Shown one piece after another: positions 52,332 to 61,041 of a DNA stretch of 64,000 bases. Source of the DNA: Flavobacterium sp. Lineage in GTDB: Bacteria > Bacteroidota > Bacteroidia > Flavobacteriales > Flavobacteriaceae. The translations under genes and the position numbers were made by a program. Below the pieces are notes generated by a model. The model was not told the DNA's origin and searched no databases. It saw only the letters and a program-made list of their open reading frames with translations. Numbering within the stretch: the first letter of the stretch is position 1; every line of letters starts with the position of its first letter. The DNA is taken from the NCBI RefSeq assembly GCF_027484705.1, contig NZ_JAIXSL010000017.1, positions 62,001 to 126,000 of the forward strand, written 5' to 3'.

Positions 52332-52766
52332 CTACATGCGTTCCATATACCACTTGAGTTCTTTCCTGATTTTGTTGTAGAAAAAAATAGAGTTGATGAT
52401 TTTCTGCAACCGCAGGAACGCCGTTTCGCTTTTCACTACATAATCGTAAGCTTCGTGGTGCATACACTTGACCGCGACATCAATTTTGTCTTGTGAAGAC
52501 AACATGATGACCGGAATTTCAGCATCATACTTCTTAATCTTATCGAGCGTCTGTACCCCGTTCATCGCGTTGTCTTCGATACCGTCAAGATGGTAATCCA
52601 AAATAATGATGTTGGGTTTTCGGTTTAAGTTCTCTATGCAAAGTTCGCCATTGGCGTAGGTTTCGATTTCAAAACTATCGAGGCTCAGGAATTCGATTTC
52701 TAAGGCTTTCAGGAACAACGCATCGTCATCGACGAGGAATATTTTTATTTTATCATTGGTTTCCAT
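52332..52766 (-). CDS. Stand-alone response regulator (REC domain)
   Basis: The 144-residue protein is a single receiver domain. FLVDDDALFLKAL has the acidic pair, and NIIILDYHLDG contains the phospho-acceptor Asp near residue 55. VIMLSSQDKIDVAV (Thr/Ser) and the Lys in DYVVKSETAF follow. There is no output domain, so it would act through protein contact or carry phosphate in a relay. Its start overlaps the end of the hybrid kinase gene by 14 bp, so the kinase is the likely partner. Confidence 0.92.
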   Translation of the reverse strand: METNDKIKIFLVDDDALFLKALEIEFLSLDSFEIETYANGELCIENLNRKPNIIILDYHLDGIEDNAMNGVQTLDKIKKYDAEIPVIMLSSQDKIDVAVKCMHHEAYDYVVKSETAFLRLQKIINSIFFYNKIRKELKWYMERM

Positions 52767-55700
52767 GGGATTTGTTTTTTATGAGGTTAAGTTCCGTCTC
52801 GAGTTCTGCATAGGCGCTGTTGCAGACCGTTTCGAGTTTTGAGATCAATGAGCCGATGTCGCCGATCTTTTCCATATTATTGGCATATTCCTGAATTTTG
52901 ACCGCGATTTTCTCAAAATCAGAGCTGATGCCCATAATCGTAAACGACGGAATGATTTTATGCGCGGCCGATTTGAGTGCTTTCCAGTCTTTATCAATCA
53001 GGCCTTGTTTCATGGCATCAATCAGCGTGGGCGTTTGGCTCAGATAGACAGTAATCATTTCGGTCATCAGCGTCGGATTCGATCGCGTGAGTTTGTTGAG
53101 GTATTGCAAATCGACATATTTGACTTTCTCTACAGTTTGGTTGTCGATGGTTTTTTCTTCGATGATCAGGATTGGTTTTTTGATTAAGCCTATGATTTTG
53201 CTGTAGAGCAAGCGTTCGTCAATGGGTTTCGCTACATAATCGTTCATGCCAACCGCTTTGCATTTGGCCAGGTCGACCGTCGTGACATCTGCAGTCAATG
53301 CCATGATGGGAAGCGTTAGTTTCATGGTATTTCGGATGTATTCCGTAGCTTCAAAACCATTCATTTCGGGCATTTGTAAATCCATGAGGATGATGTCGTA
53401 GGTTTTCTCCTGAAGTTTTTCGATGGCGAGTTTGCCGTTTGCCGTGATATCGCAGGCAAAGCCAAAATCATCGAGCAGCGTTTTCATCAGCAGCTGGTTG
53501 AGTTCCATATCTTCAACCACGAGGATTTTGATGTCCTGCAATTCCTGATCGAGTTCGATGATTTCTTCCTCTAAGACAGCCATTTCGGTTGTTTTTTTGA
53601 AAGGCATCCTGAAGATGAAACGCGAACCATGACTTTCTTCGCTAATGACTTTGATGCTGCCTTGTTGCGCTTCCACGAGCTGTTTGACGATGGCAAGTCC
53701 TAATCCGGTTCCGCCATACAAACGTGTTGTTTCACTCGTAGCTTGTTGGAAATTCTCAAAAATGGTGTCGATTTTTTTGGGATCGATTCCGATTCCGGTA
53801 TCGGCAATGATGAATTCGATGATGACCCGTTCATCGTTTTCTTCTACCTTATGAATGCTGACCGCAATGGTTCCTTTGGTCGTAAATTTCACCGCATTGC
53901 CTACTAGGTTTAGGATAATCTGATGCAAACGGACAGGGTCGCCGAGTAGCACTTCCGGGATATCTTCATCGTATTCGGTAGTAAGTTTGAGGTTCTTTTC
54001 GTGAATTTTAGACTCGAACAGATGCAACATCGCAATAATCGAAAGCGATAACTTGAAAGGCGTCTGTTCAAAAGTCATTTTTCCGGCATCTACTTTTGCG
54101 AGATCTAGAATATCATTGATTAGTACGATTAGAGCATCGCCGCTGGTTTTGATGGCCATCAAGTATTGTTTTTGTTGGGAAGTCAGGCTGGTTTTGAGCA
54201 CCACTTTCGTGAATCCTATAATGGCATTCATAGGTGTTCGGATTTCGTGGCTCATGTTCGAGAGGAATTGTTGTTTCGACTTGACCGCGTTTATAGCAAT
54301 CAGCGCTGCTTTTTCAGCATTGATTTTGGCTTCTTCGGCAATCGCGGTGGCCAGTTCTGCAAAAGTTTTGGCTTCGGTCAGTTCTTTTTCATTTTTTTTC
54401 TGGCTGCTGATGTCACGGCATACCACTACTGCGCCGATCACGTTGCTCTGATCATCTTTGTAAACCGCTCCGTTGAACAATACATCAACGAGTTCTCCAT
54501 CGGTAATCACCAAAGGGTAATCGACGACAAAGCCTTCTGAAAATACCTTTTCGTAGCATTGCTCTGCCTTTTCGGGTTCCGTAAAATAATTGATGAAATC
54601 CGAACCGATAAGTTTTTCTTTTGAAACACCTGTAACTTCAGCGGTCGCTTGGTTGGTATCAGTAATTTTTCCGTCGGGACTGACCGTAAACATAGGATCA
54701 CGGCTGGCTTCGATGAGGCTCAGCGTATATTGTGAAAGTAGTTTGCATTCATCGAAGGATTTGCGCTCCTGCGTGATGTCCATTAAAGTATTGATGCCGC
54801 CAATCAGTTTCCCGCTACTGTCGAAAACGGGTTGTGGATTGGAGATAATATGGGAACGCGTTCCGTCTGGACGTTCTACGATGATTTCCGTTCCTTTGAT
54901 GGTGCGCTTTTCAATAATGGCTTCGACCATCGGGCATTGGTCGATTGGGATGGTTGTACCGTCTAAATTTAGAATTTTTGTTGCGCCGCACCATTGGTCG
55001 ATTCCTGCAGTAGGCGTTCTGCCCCATAGTTCGATGGCTACTTTATTAAATATTTGGAGGTATCCATTGCTATCCACAGTATAAACTGCAACCGGCAAAT
55101 TTTCGATGAGGTTGCGGAAGTTGTTTTCACTTTCCTGGTGTTTTCTTTGCGAAGCTTTCTGGTTTTCAATAATAATAGCGATCAGGATGAACGTGAAAAC
55201 AATCAGTACAAAACACAATACAAACAAAACCAGACTGTTTTCATTGCTGTTGTTGATGTCTTTTTTTTTGACTTTGAGCAAAGCTAATTCCTCAGTATTA
55301 ATCGCAATAATCAGATGTCGGATGCTGTCGCTGAGTACTTTCCCTTTTTCAAGAATATTCGCGTGAAGATTGTTTTGAAGTTGTTCGTGGCGTTTTAGAG
55401 TAATCAATTCCTTTGAAAGGATAATTCTTTGAGATATGGTTTTGGAAAGCGAATCGAATCGAATTTGTTGGTTGCTATTGTCATTCGTAATTCGTTTTAG
55501 ATCATCAAGGTCTTTATTGATTTCGAGCAAACCTTCATGATACGGATCCAGGAAATCTTCCTGACCCATTAAGGCGTAACCCCGGGCTCCGGTTTCGATA
55601 TTGAGCATATCGACAAGGATTTCATCACTTTTCTGTAAGACATTTTTCGTGTGATTGATCAGACTGTTCGAGGCTTTAATTTTCTCGGAATTGTGCCATA

Positions 55701-55779
55701 AGACTGACAGTATCGTGAGTAAAGTCACAAATGCCAGCGCATAAAAGATCTTGGTTTTATTTTCAAAAGTAAATGTCAT
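52753..55779 (-). CDS. Hybrid sensor histidine kinase (CHASE3-PAS-PAS-HisKA-HATPase-REC-HPt)
   Basis: The 1008-residue membrane kinase has a helix near 12-28, a CHASE3 periplasmic domain (about 32-180, with IETGARGYALMGQEDFLDPY) and a second helix (about 182-205). Two PAS domains follow (about 215-335 and 345-465), then a coiled linker. HisKA has FLSNMSHEIRTPMNAIIGF, and HATPase has NLVGNAVKFT, DTGIGI and GGTGLGLAIV. A receiver (ILVVEDMELNQLL, MDLQMPEMNGF) and a C-terminal HPt helix bundle with the His in LKSAAHKIIPSF complete it. It has all modules for a full phosphorelay, ending perhaps in the overlapping response regulator. The signal is unknown. Confidence 0.95.
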   Translation of the reverse strand: MTFTFENKTKIFYALAFVTLLTILSVLWHNSEKIKASNSLINHTKNVLQKSDEILVDMLNIETGARGYALMGQEDFLDPYHEGLLEINKDLDDLKRITNDNSNQQIRFDSLSKTISQRIILSKELITLKRHEQLQNNLHANILEKGKVLSDSIRHLIIAINTEELALLKVKKKDINNSNENSLVLFVLCFVLIVFTFILIAIIIENQKASQRKHQESENNFRNLIENLPVAVYTVDSNGYLQIFNKVAIELWGRTPTAGIDQWCGATKILNLDGTTIPIDQCPMVEAIIEKRTIKGTEIIVERPDGTRSHIISNPQPVFDSSGKLIGGINTLMDITQERKSFDECKLLSQYTLSLIEASRDPMFTVSPDGKITDTNQATAEVTGVSKEKLIGSDFINYFTEPEKAEQCYEKVFSEGFVVDYPLVITDGELVDVLFNGAVYKDDQSNVIGAVVVCRDISSQKKNEKELTEAKTFAELATAIAEEAKINAEKAALIAINAVKSKQQFLSNMSHEIRTPMNAIIGFTKVVLKTSLTSQQKQYLMAIKTSGDALIVLINDILDLAKVDAGKMTFEQTPFKLSLSIIAMLHLFESKIHEKNLKLTTEYDEDIPEVLLGDPVRLHQIILNLVGNAVKFTTKGTIAVSIHKVEENDERVIIEFIIADTGIGIDPKKIDTIFENFQQATSETTRLYGGTGLGLAIVKQLVEAQQGSIKVISEESHGSRFIFRMPFKKTTEMAVLEEEIIELDQELQDIKILVVEDMELNQLLMKTLLDDFGFACDITANGKLAIEKLQEKTYDIILMDLQMPEMNGFEATEYIRNTMKLTLPIMALTADVTTVDLAKCKAVGMNDYVAKPIDERLLYSKIIGLIKKPILIIEEKTIDNQTVEKVKYVDLQYLNKLTRSNPTLMTEMITVYLSQTPTLIDAMKQGLIDKDWKALKSAAHKIIPSFTIMGISSDFEKIAVKIQEYANNMEKIGDIGSLISKLETVCNSAYAELETELNLIKNKSHGNQ

Positions 55780-55829
55780 AGCAACAGCGGAATGGATGGA
55801 AATGCGCCAATTATTAGGCAGTCCGTTAA

Positions 55830-56402
55830 TTATTGGAAATTCCCGACTTCTTCAATCGGGCAGCGTTTTTTGTCTTTGAGCTGTTTGAAATGCGTAGGGG
55901 AAAGGCCGGTGACTTTTTTGAACTGGCTCGACAAATGCGCGACACTGCTGTAGTTCATCTGCCAGGCGATTTCCGTGATGCTGTATTCGCCGTAAATGAT
56001 CAGTTCTTTGATGCGCTCGGTTTTGTGCGCGATGATGAAATGTTCGATCGTCGTACCCTGAACTTCAGAGAACAGGTTCGACATATAAGTATAGTCGTGG
56101 TGCAGTTTTTCACTCAGGAAACTCGAAAAATTAACCTTGATGTTACTGTCGGAATAATGCACCATATTGATGATGACCGTTTTGATTTTTTCAATCAGCA
56201 TCGATTTTTTGTCGTCCATGAGTTCGAGACCGGATTGCAGTAATGCTACTTTGAGTTGGTTGCGTTGGTTTGGGGTCAGCGCTTCCATGATTTCGACTTC
56301 CCCCAAATCGACTACAATGAAGTGCAAGCCGAGTTTTCTGAGTTCGTCCTTCACCAACATTTTGCAACGATTGCTGACCATGTATTTGATGAATAGTTTC
56401 AT
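55830..56402 (-). CDS. Short AraC-family regulator with HMA-like N-terminal domain (1)
   Basis: The 190-residue protein has an AraC-type double HTH at the C terminus (about 90-180, FSSFLSEKLHHDYTYMSNLFSEVQGTTIEHFII and YSITEIAWQMNYSSVAHLSSQFKKVTGLSPTHFKQL). The first 70 residues look like a beta-alpha-beta-beta-alpha-beta HMA fold. The metal loop position reads MVSNRC, so the first Cys of MxCxxC is Ser and only Cys13 remains. There is no sugar-binding cupin. The gene has promoter site E in front, suggesting autoregulation, and a close paralogue upstream. Confidence 0.9.
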   Translation of the reverse strand: MKLFIKYMVSNRCKMLVKDELRKLGLHFIVVDLGEVEIMEALTPNQRNQLKVALLQSGLELMDDKKSMLIEKIKTVIINMVHYSDSNIKVNFSSFLSEKLHHDYTYMSNLFSEVQGTTIEHFIIAHKTERIKELIIYGEYSITEIAWQMNYSSVAHLSSQFKKVTGLSPTHFKQLKDKKRCPIEEVGNFQ

Positions 56403-56426
56403 GGTAAATTGCCTTTAAGTTATAGG

Positions 56427-56486
56427 CAAAGTTGCGTCTTTAACACTCTAAGGCGTTGTACAATTTATGATAAGAGTTGCACAATT
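56427..56486 (-). promoter_or_regulatory. Stress promoter site E (araC gene)
   Basis: Plus-strand notation: CAAAGTTG (56427-56434; CAACTTTG toward the gene), 20 bp, GTTGTACAATT (56455-56465), 10 bp, GTTGCACAATT (56476-56486). This is the best pair: the two half-sites differ at only one base and begin 21 bp apart. The -7-like box is 24 bp before the ATG at 56402. Confidence 0.7.
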
Positions 56487-57046
56487 CAGATGGAGTCGAG
56501 TGTGTTGCGTTTTCTGGACTTGAGTTGCTTGAAATAACTAGGAGTCAGTCCGGTGACTTTCTTGAACTGTTTCGATAAATGGGCGACGCTACTGTAGTTT
56601 AGCATATACGAAATCTGCGTCAGGCTGAGTTCGTCGTAGAGCAAAAGTTCTTTGACGCGTTCGATTTTGTGGAAGATGATGAATTGTTCGATCGTGATGC
56701 CTTTGACTTCAGAAAAAAGTTTCGACATATAAGTATAATCCATGCGAAGTTTATCGCTGATGTAATCCGAAAAATTGATTTTGGGCACTTCATCCGTATA
56801 ATGCACCATCTCGATGATGACGTTTTTGATTTTCTCAATCAGCATCGCTTTTTTGTCATCCATCAGTTCCAGACCCGAAAGGAGCAAAGTTCTTTTGAGT
56901 GCCTCACGTTGCTTTTCAGTGAGGTCTTCCATAATCTCGACCGTACCCAAATCGACCATGACATAATGAAGCCCTAATTCGTTAAGGGCTTCCTTGACGA
57001 CCATTTTGCAACGCAGGCTGACCATGTATTTGATGTATAGTTTCAT
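56486..57046 (-). CDS. Short AraC-family regulator with HMA-like N-terminal domain (2)
   Basis: The 186-residue protein is a clear paralogue of the AraC gene 84 bp downstream. They share MKL(F/Y)IKYMVS.RCKM, DLG.VEIME.LT and LMDDKK.MLIEKIK, and the HTH parts with YTYMS.LFSEV.G.TIE and MNYSSVAHLS or LNYSSVAHLS. The HMA-like N-terminal domain again has Ser in place of the first metal Cys. The two probably arose by duplication and may form heterodimers. No site of the shared promoter type was found in front of this gene. Confidence 0.9.
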   Translation of the reverse strand: MKLYIKYMVSLRCKMVVKEALNELGLHYVMVDLGTVEIMEDLTEKQREALKRTLLLSGLELMDDKKAMLIEKIKNVIIEMVHYTDEVPKINFSDYISDKLRMDYTYMSKLFSEVKGITIEQFIIFHKIERVKELLLYDELSLTQISYMLNYSSVAHLSKQFKKVTGLTPSYFKQLKSRKRNTLDSI

Positions 57047-57129
57047 TGTTTACGGGATGAATCATGAAAGCCTATGAAAATTTAGAAAAGGAAAATACGG
57101 CGTGAATGCGACAGAAAACCTATCTCAGG

Positions 57130-57471
57130 TTAATCTTCGTAACCGCTTTTGATGATCGTCGAAATCATTTTAAACTGCACGTTGGCATTGAAACTGTGCT
57201 TGGCATGTGCCGGAATGATAATGCCTTCGCCCAAATTGAGCAGGTGTTTTTTATCATTGATGAAAATCTCGGCACAACCGTCGATGATCTGGATGTAATT
57301 GTCGAAAGGCGAGGTTTTTTCGGAGAGTTCTTCTCCCGCATCAAACGAAGAAGCGGTGATGTTTCCGGTAGTTTTTTTGATGATGGTTTTGCTCAGTACG
57401 GCGTTAGGGATGTACTGAATAATCTCAACGATAATGTGCTGTTTGCCTTTTTCAACTTCTAAAGTATCCAT
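57130..57471 (-). CDS. Cupin-domain protein
   Basis: The 113-residue single-domain cupin has the two conserved motifs in weak form: FDAGEELSEKTSPFDNYIQIIDGCAEI and LNLGEGIIIPAHAKHSFNANVQFKMIST. His residues in the second motif could hold a metal ion. Small cupins of this kind have varied or unknown roles. It is upstream of the AraC pair on the same strand, with an 83-bp gap, and could be co-transcribed. Confidence 0.88.
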   Translation of the reverse strand: MDTLEVEKGKQHIIVEIIQYIPNAVLSKTIIKKTTGNITASSFDAGEELSEKTSPFDNYIQIIDGCAEIFINDKKHLLNLGEGIIIPAHAKHSFNANVQFKMISTIIKSGYED

Positions 57472-57644
57472 ATTTGTCAGGGATTTTCCGGATACTTTTT
57501 TAATTCAATTTTTGCAATAGGCAAAGTGGTTGTAAAAGTAATTCCCTACACAAAGGTCGTGATTAAATTCGGTTTGTCGACATCCATCATAAACAATATT
57601 CGCCGCAATTTTTATTCGAACCTCAGATTCTTCAAGGTATTTGT

Positions 57645-59000
57645 TTAGATTTCAATCCATTGATTCATCAACGGCACCTTGCACGAATAACCATACCGCT
57701 CATTGATTTTGATGCGCAGTTCATCCGCAGGTTGGTTCTCGCCATGTACTAGGAATATTTTTTCGGGTTTCGATTCGAGTTCAGAAAGCCAGTGGAGCAA
57801 TCCGTTTTGGTCGGCGTGTGCGGACATGCCTTGAATCTCAAGTATTTTGGCTTTCACCGGAAAATACCTTCCGTGGATTTTGATGTCCGGCACACCTTCG
57901 AGCAATTTCCTACCGCGTGTTCCTTCCGCCTGATAGCCTACCATAATGACGGTAGTTTCCTTTTTCCCGATATATGTTTCGAGATAAGAAAGTACCCTTC
58001 CGCCTGTAACCATACCACTTGCAGCAACAATCACTTTGGGTTGGTGGTCCTCAATCGTGGCGAGCGTATCTTCATAATTGGTAACCAAAGTAAACATCCG
58101 CATCATTTCCGAACAATCTTCTGGTGAAAGTTTGTGCCATTTGCTCTGGCGCATGAAAATGTCAAGCACACTCATGCCCATCGGCGTATCGAGAATGTAG
58201 GGTACGTCGGGAATCCGGCCTTCTTTTCTGAGTTGCCAAATCAAATACATCACCGATTGCGCGCGTTCGACGGCAAAACCCGGAATGATTACGGTTCCGG
58301 CGGCACGCAAAGTATTGTTGATGCAGGCTTCGAGTTCCGTTTTGACATCGTTGTCGGGATGCAGCCGGTTGCCGTAAGTGCTTTCGAGAAAAATATAATC
58401 AGCTTTTTTTGGTTTGACTGGCGGATACATGAGCACATCGTCGTCGCGTCCGATATCGCCTGAGAAAACGAGTATCTTATTTTCAACGTGGAGTTCGATG
58501 CTGCAGGCGCCGATGATATGTCCGGCATTGCTGAAAACTGCATAGATCTCTGAGTCAATCATGACTTTCGTGTCAGGCTCGATGCTACTGAAATGCGGCA
58601 TCACTTTCTCGGCTTGTGCAACGGTATATAGCGGTTCTGCCACTTCATGTTTTGAATAGTTCTCACGATTGGCTTTGGCAGCTTCTTCTTCCTGAATTTT
58701 GGCGCTGTCGAGTAGGATTAGCTTTGAGATTTCCATTGTCGGAGCCGTGCAATAAATCTTGCCTTCGAATCCTTGGTCGACCAATTTTGGAAGCCAGCCG
58801 CAATGGTCCAGATGGCCGTGCGTCAGTAACACACAGTCAATGGTTTTGGGATCGACAGATAAAGGTAGCCAATTCAATTCGCGTAAAGGTTTGATGCCCT
58901 GAAATTGACCGCAGTCGATCAGTATCCTGATTGTGTTTGTTTCGACCAATGTTTTGGAACCCGTTACGGTTCCGGCGCCGCCTAAAAAATGTATTTTCAT
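57645..59000 (-). CDS. Metallo-beta-lactamase beta-CASP RNA-processing nuclease
   Basis: The 451-residue protein has the metallo-beta-lactamase core with LLTHGHLDHCGWLPKL (two-zinc motif HxHxDH), a beta-CASP domain (about 180-310) with VIIPGFAVERAQSVMYLI, and the C-terminal RMMBL part with GMSAHADQNGLLHWL and FLVHGENQPADELR. The family includes CPSF73-like RNA endonucleases and exonucleases. It overlaps the ATP-cone nuclease gene by 4 bp, so the two are produced together. It is complete with all metal ligands visible. Confidence 0.93.
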   Translation of the reverse strand: MKIHFLGGAGTVTGSKTLVETNTIRILIDCGQFQGIKPLRELNWLPLSVDPKTIDCVLLTHGHLDHCGWLPKLVDQGFEGKIYCTAPTMEISKLILLDSAKIQEEEAAKANRENYSKHEVAEPLYTVAQAEKVMPHFSSIEPDTKVMIDSEIYAVFSNAGHIIGACSIELHVENKILVFSGDIGRDDDVLMYPPVKPKKADYIFLESTYGNRLHPDNDVKTELEACINNTLRAAGTVIIPGFAVERAQSVMYLIWQLRKEGRIPDVPYILDTPMGMSVLDIFMRQSKWHKLSPEDCSEMMRMFTLVTNYEDTLATIEDHQPKVIVAASGMVTGGRVLSYLETYIGKKETTVIMVGYQAEGTRGRKLLEGVPDIKIHGRYFPVKAKILEIQGMSAHADQNGLLHWLSELESKPEKIFLVHGENQPADELRIKINERYGYSCKVPLMNQWIEI

Positions 59001-59833
59001 GATCCGTTATAATTACAAAGCGCGTGGGCTTCTTTAATGATATTGTTGATGCGTCCGGGACTGATACCGATTTTCGTAAGCCGATCGGCATCATCGATGA
59101 GTTCCCTGACGAGGAGGATATCAAGAATCAGCAGTTTTTCTTTTTCTATCGAGGAAAGCGTCGTCAGGCAAGTAATCGGGTAGAGGCCGTTTAGATCGAT
59201 CTTCGATTTTAGGTTTGAGGTTTTCGGATAATCCCAGCTCAGCAACTCGATGCCCATACAGCTCGCAAAAGCAATCGCATCGGTTGTAAAACGATTGTTG
59301 GTGGCAATGCAACAGCGGCTGATTTTGTCGTGATTGGAGAACAATCGATGGTTGCTGTCTTTAAGGTCATTGAAGCGCGATAAGATATACATCGGCACTT
59401 TGACATCAGAATTGACGGCATTGCTGTTGTGGAATTTGCATTCGATCATGGTAATGATTTGCTTTTTTTGAATGACGATATCAATCTCATGCTTCACACA
59501 ATGCCCTTGGAGATTGAGATTGAGCATTGCTTGGTAACCTTCATATTCAAACAACCGTGCGACAAATTTTTCGAAAAAAAATCCATCAGGCCCTAAAAGT
59601 TGCAGCGCCGAACGCAAATTGTATCTGGCGGCATGCGAGGCAGCAATCCTTTTGAGTAATTTCCCGGCGAGCTTGTAAATTTTCTTGGTGGTGATGCCAT
59701 CGTAAAGCTGCTGTTCAATGCTTTGCAATACATTATCGACCGCGAGGGTTCCGGCTCCCGATTTCAATAGCGAGCGTTTGAGTTTTTCCCTGTCGAAGTC
59801 TACGATGTTGCCCGAATGTTTCTGTACTTTCAT
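58997..59833 (-). CDS. ATP-cone fused to Mrr-type nuclease
   Basis: I use the ATG at 59833 (MKVQKHSGNIVDFDREK) and not the TTG three codons earlier. The 278-residue protein has an N-terminal ATP-cone domain (about 1-85), a nucleotide-sensing module known from ribonucleotide reductase. A PD-(D/E)xK nuclease domain of the Mrr type follows (about 100-190), with HEIDIVIQ and MIECKFHN as the catalytic D and ExK. A helical tail ends with LRELIDDADRLTKIGISPGRINNII. It is coupled to the beta-CASP gene. A role in nucleic acid turnover regulated by nucleotide level is a guess. Confidence 0.82.
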   Translation of the reverse strand: MKVQKHSGNIVDFDREKLKRSLLKSGAGTLAVDNVLQSIEQQLYDGITTKKIYKLAGKLLKRIAASHAARYNLRSALQLLGPDGFFFEKFVARLFEYEGYQAMLNLNLQGHCVKHEIDIVIQKKQIITMIECKFHNSNAVNSDVKVPMYILSRFNDLKDSNHRLFSNHDKISRCCIATNNRFTTDAIAFASCMGIELLSWDYPKTSNLKSKIDLNGLYPITCLTTLSSIEKEKLLILDILLVRELIDDADRLTKIGISPGRINNIIKEAHALCNYNGS

Positions 59834-59868
59834 GATGGTCAACGGTTAAATAATTGAAGGCACTAAGG

Positions 59869-60351
59869 TTATTTGTTGTAACCCGAACGCAGCTGTTCAA
59901 AAAGTGTTTCGAGGTCTTTCTCAATCACTTTCATGTCATTGTTGAACTGAGTTTCGAAAGTCTCATTCTGGCGGTACAGCGTTTTGTCGTAAGTGCTGAG
60001 CTCATTTTCAAAGGCTTTGTTGCGTTTGGATCTGCTGGCTTTAAGCTTGATCAGTGCCAGATTACTCGCATCGCAGACCTGCTGCCAGGACTGTTTTTCG
60101 TCATCGTCGGTTTCATCGATATGGATTTGAAGGTTCCCGATATTCACTTCGACATTGTCGATATCTTCCTGCGATTGCTTAAGGAATTGTTCCCAGTCTT
60201 CGATGGCCATGTCTTTGGTGACATCTTCATTCGGCCCGTAACTGAGCTCCACGGGATCTTCAGCGTTTGATTCTTCAGAGTCCTTAGCACATTTCTGTAC
60301 GAATAAAAACGGCCATAAGCTTAGGAAGATGATGTGTTTGGTGAATTTCAT
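59869..60351 (-). CDS. Secreted coiled-coil protein of unknown function
   Basis: The ATG at 60351 (MKFTKHIIFLSLWPFLF) gives 160 residues with a signal peptide and a possible lipobox (FVQKC). The rest is a charged helix-rich sequence with many Glu, Asp, Gln and Asn (EDWEQFLKQSQEDIDNVEV, NNDMKVIEKDLETLFEQLRSG), likely a periplasmic coiled coil. It resembles in style the lipoprotein at 42243. It follows the BON-domain gene by about 16 bp. Confidence 0.72.
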   Translation of the reverse strand: MKFTKHIIFLSLWPFLFVQKCAKDSEESNAEDPVELSYGPNEDVTKDMAIEDWEQFLKQSQEDIDNVEVNIGNLQIHIDETDDDEKQSWQQVCDASNLALIKLKASRSKRNKAFENELSTYDKTLYRQNETFETQFNNDMKVIEKDLETLFEQLRSGYNK

Positions 60352-60367
60352 TTTTATGTTTTTATTG

Positions 60368-61024
60368 TTAGTCAAAGAGTATGTTAAGCTGGTTGTCGAC
60401 ACCCATCACGCCGGGCGTTTTCCAGACAACCCTTTCGGCTTCCTCTTTTTGGTATAGCGAACTCACGAAACCTTTAAGAGTCACGGTGTTTCCTGTAACT
60501 TCCACTTGAATGTTCGTCGCATTGATGGCCCAATGCCGCAATAGAGCGTCAATTAGTTTCTGCCGGTCGATGGCTTTGTTCGGTTCGGCTTCGACCTGAA
60601 TTAAATTGACAATGTCTTTGACACCGCTGATCGATTGCACCATACGTTTGGCAGCTTCTTTTTGATAATTCCAAGGAATGGTTCCTGATAAATAGACGTA
60701 GCCGTTTTCGACCTTGATGCCGATTTTCTCGATGGGAATATTCCAGTTGTCATTTAAAGTAGCTACAACTTCTTCGGCAATGTCAAAGTCGCTTTTGAAT
60801 TTGGAACCGGGCAGCCGCACTTCAATTTCCTCAACGACCGCTTTGACGCCTGCTACATTTTTGGCCGCTTTTTCCGCCTGCATTTTTTTGAGATAATTAT
60901 CTACAATGCCGCTCAGGGTCACGATGCCGTTTTTGACACTGACGCCAATTTCGGCGGCATCGAGTAAAGGTTCCCAGAGTAGCGCATCTTCAACGTCTTG
61001 TTGCAAAACCTCGTTTGTTTTCAT
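60368..61024 (-). CDS. Triple BON-domain protein
   Basis: The 218-residue protein has three BON domains (about 5-70, 78-145 and 150-217). Each shows VKNGIVTLSG, VENGYVYLSG or VTGNTVTLKG, followed by a KxxAExxxxxxxGVxxVxN pattern. It has no signal peptide. BON domains bind phospholipid membranes, and such proteins are osmotic or general stress proteins. It lies between the small membrane protein gene and the coiled-coil gene in a minus-strand run. Confidence 0.93.
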   Translation of the reverse strand: MKTNEVLQQDVEDALLWEPLLDAAEIGVSVKNGIVTLSGIVDNYLKKMQAEKAAKNVAGVKAVVEEIEVRLPGSKFKSDFDIAEEVVATLNDNWNIPIEKIGIKVENGYVYLSGTIPWNYQKEAAKRMVQSISGVKDIVNLIQVEAEPNKAIDRQKLIDALLRHWAINATNIQVEVTGNTVTLKGFVSSLYQKEEAERVVWKTPGVMGVDNQLNILFD

Positions 61025-61041
61025 AGTGTTTGATATTTGAT

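Noticed and set aside
57529..57539. GTTGTAAAAGT 58 bp before the cupin gene as a further stress site
   Set aside because: Only one half-site fits; there is no second half-site at 21 bp and no good -7-like box at the required distance.
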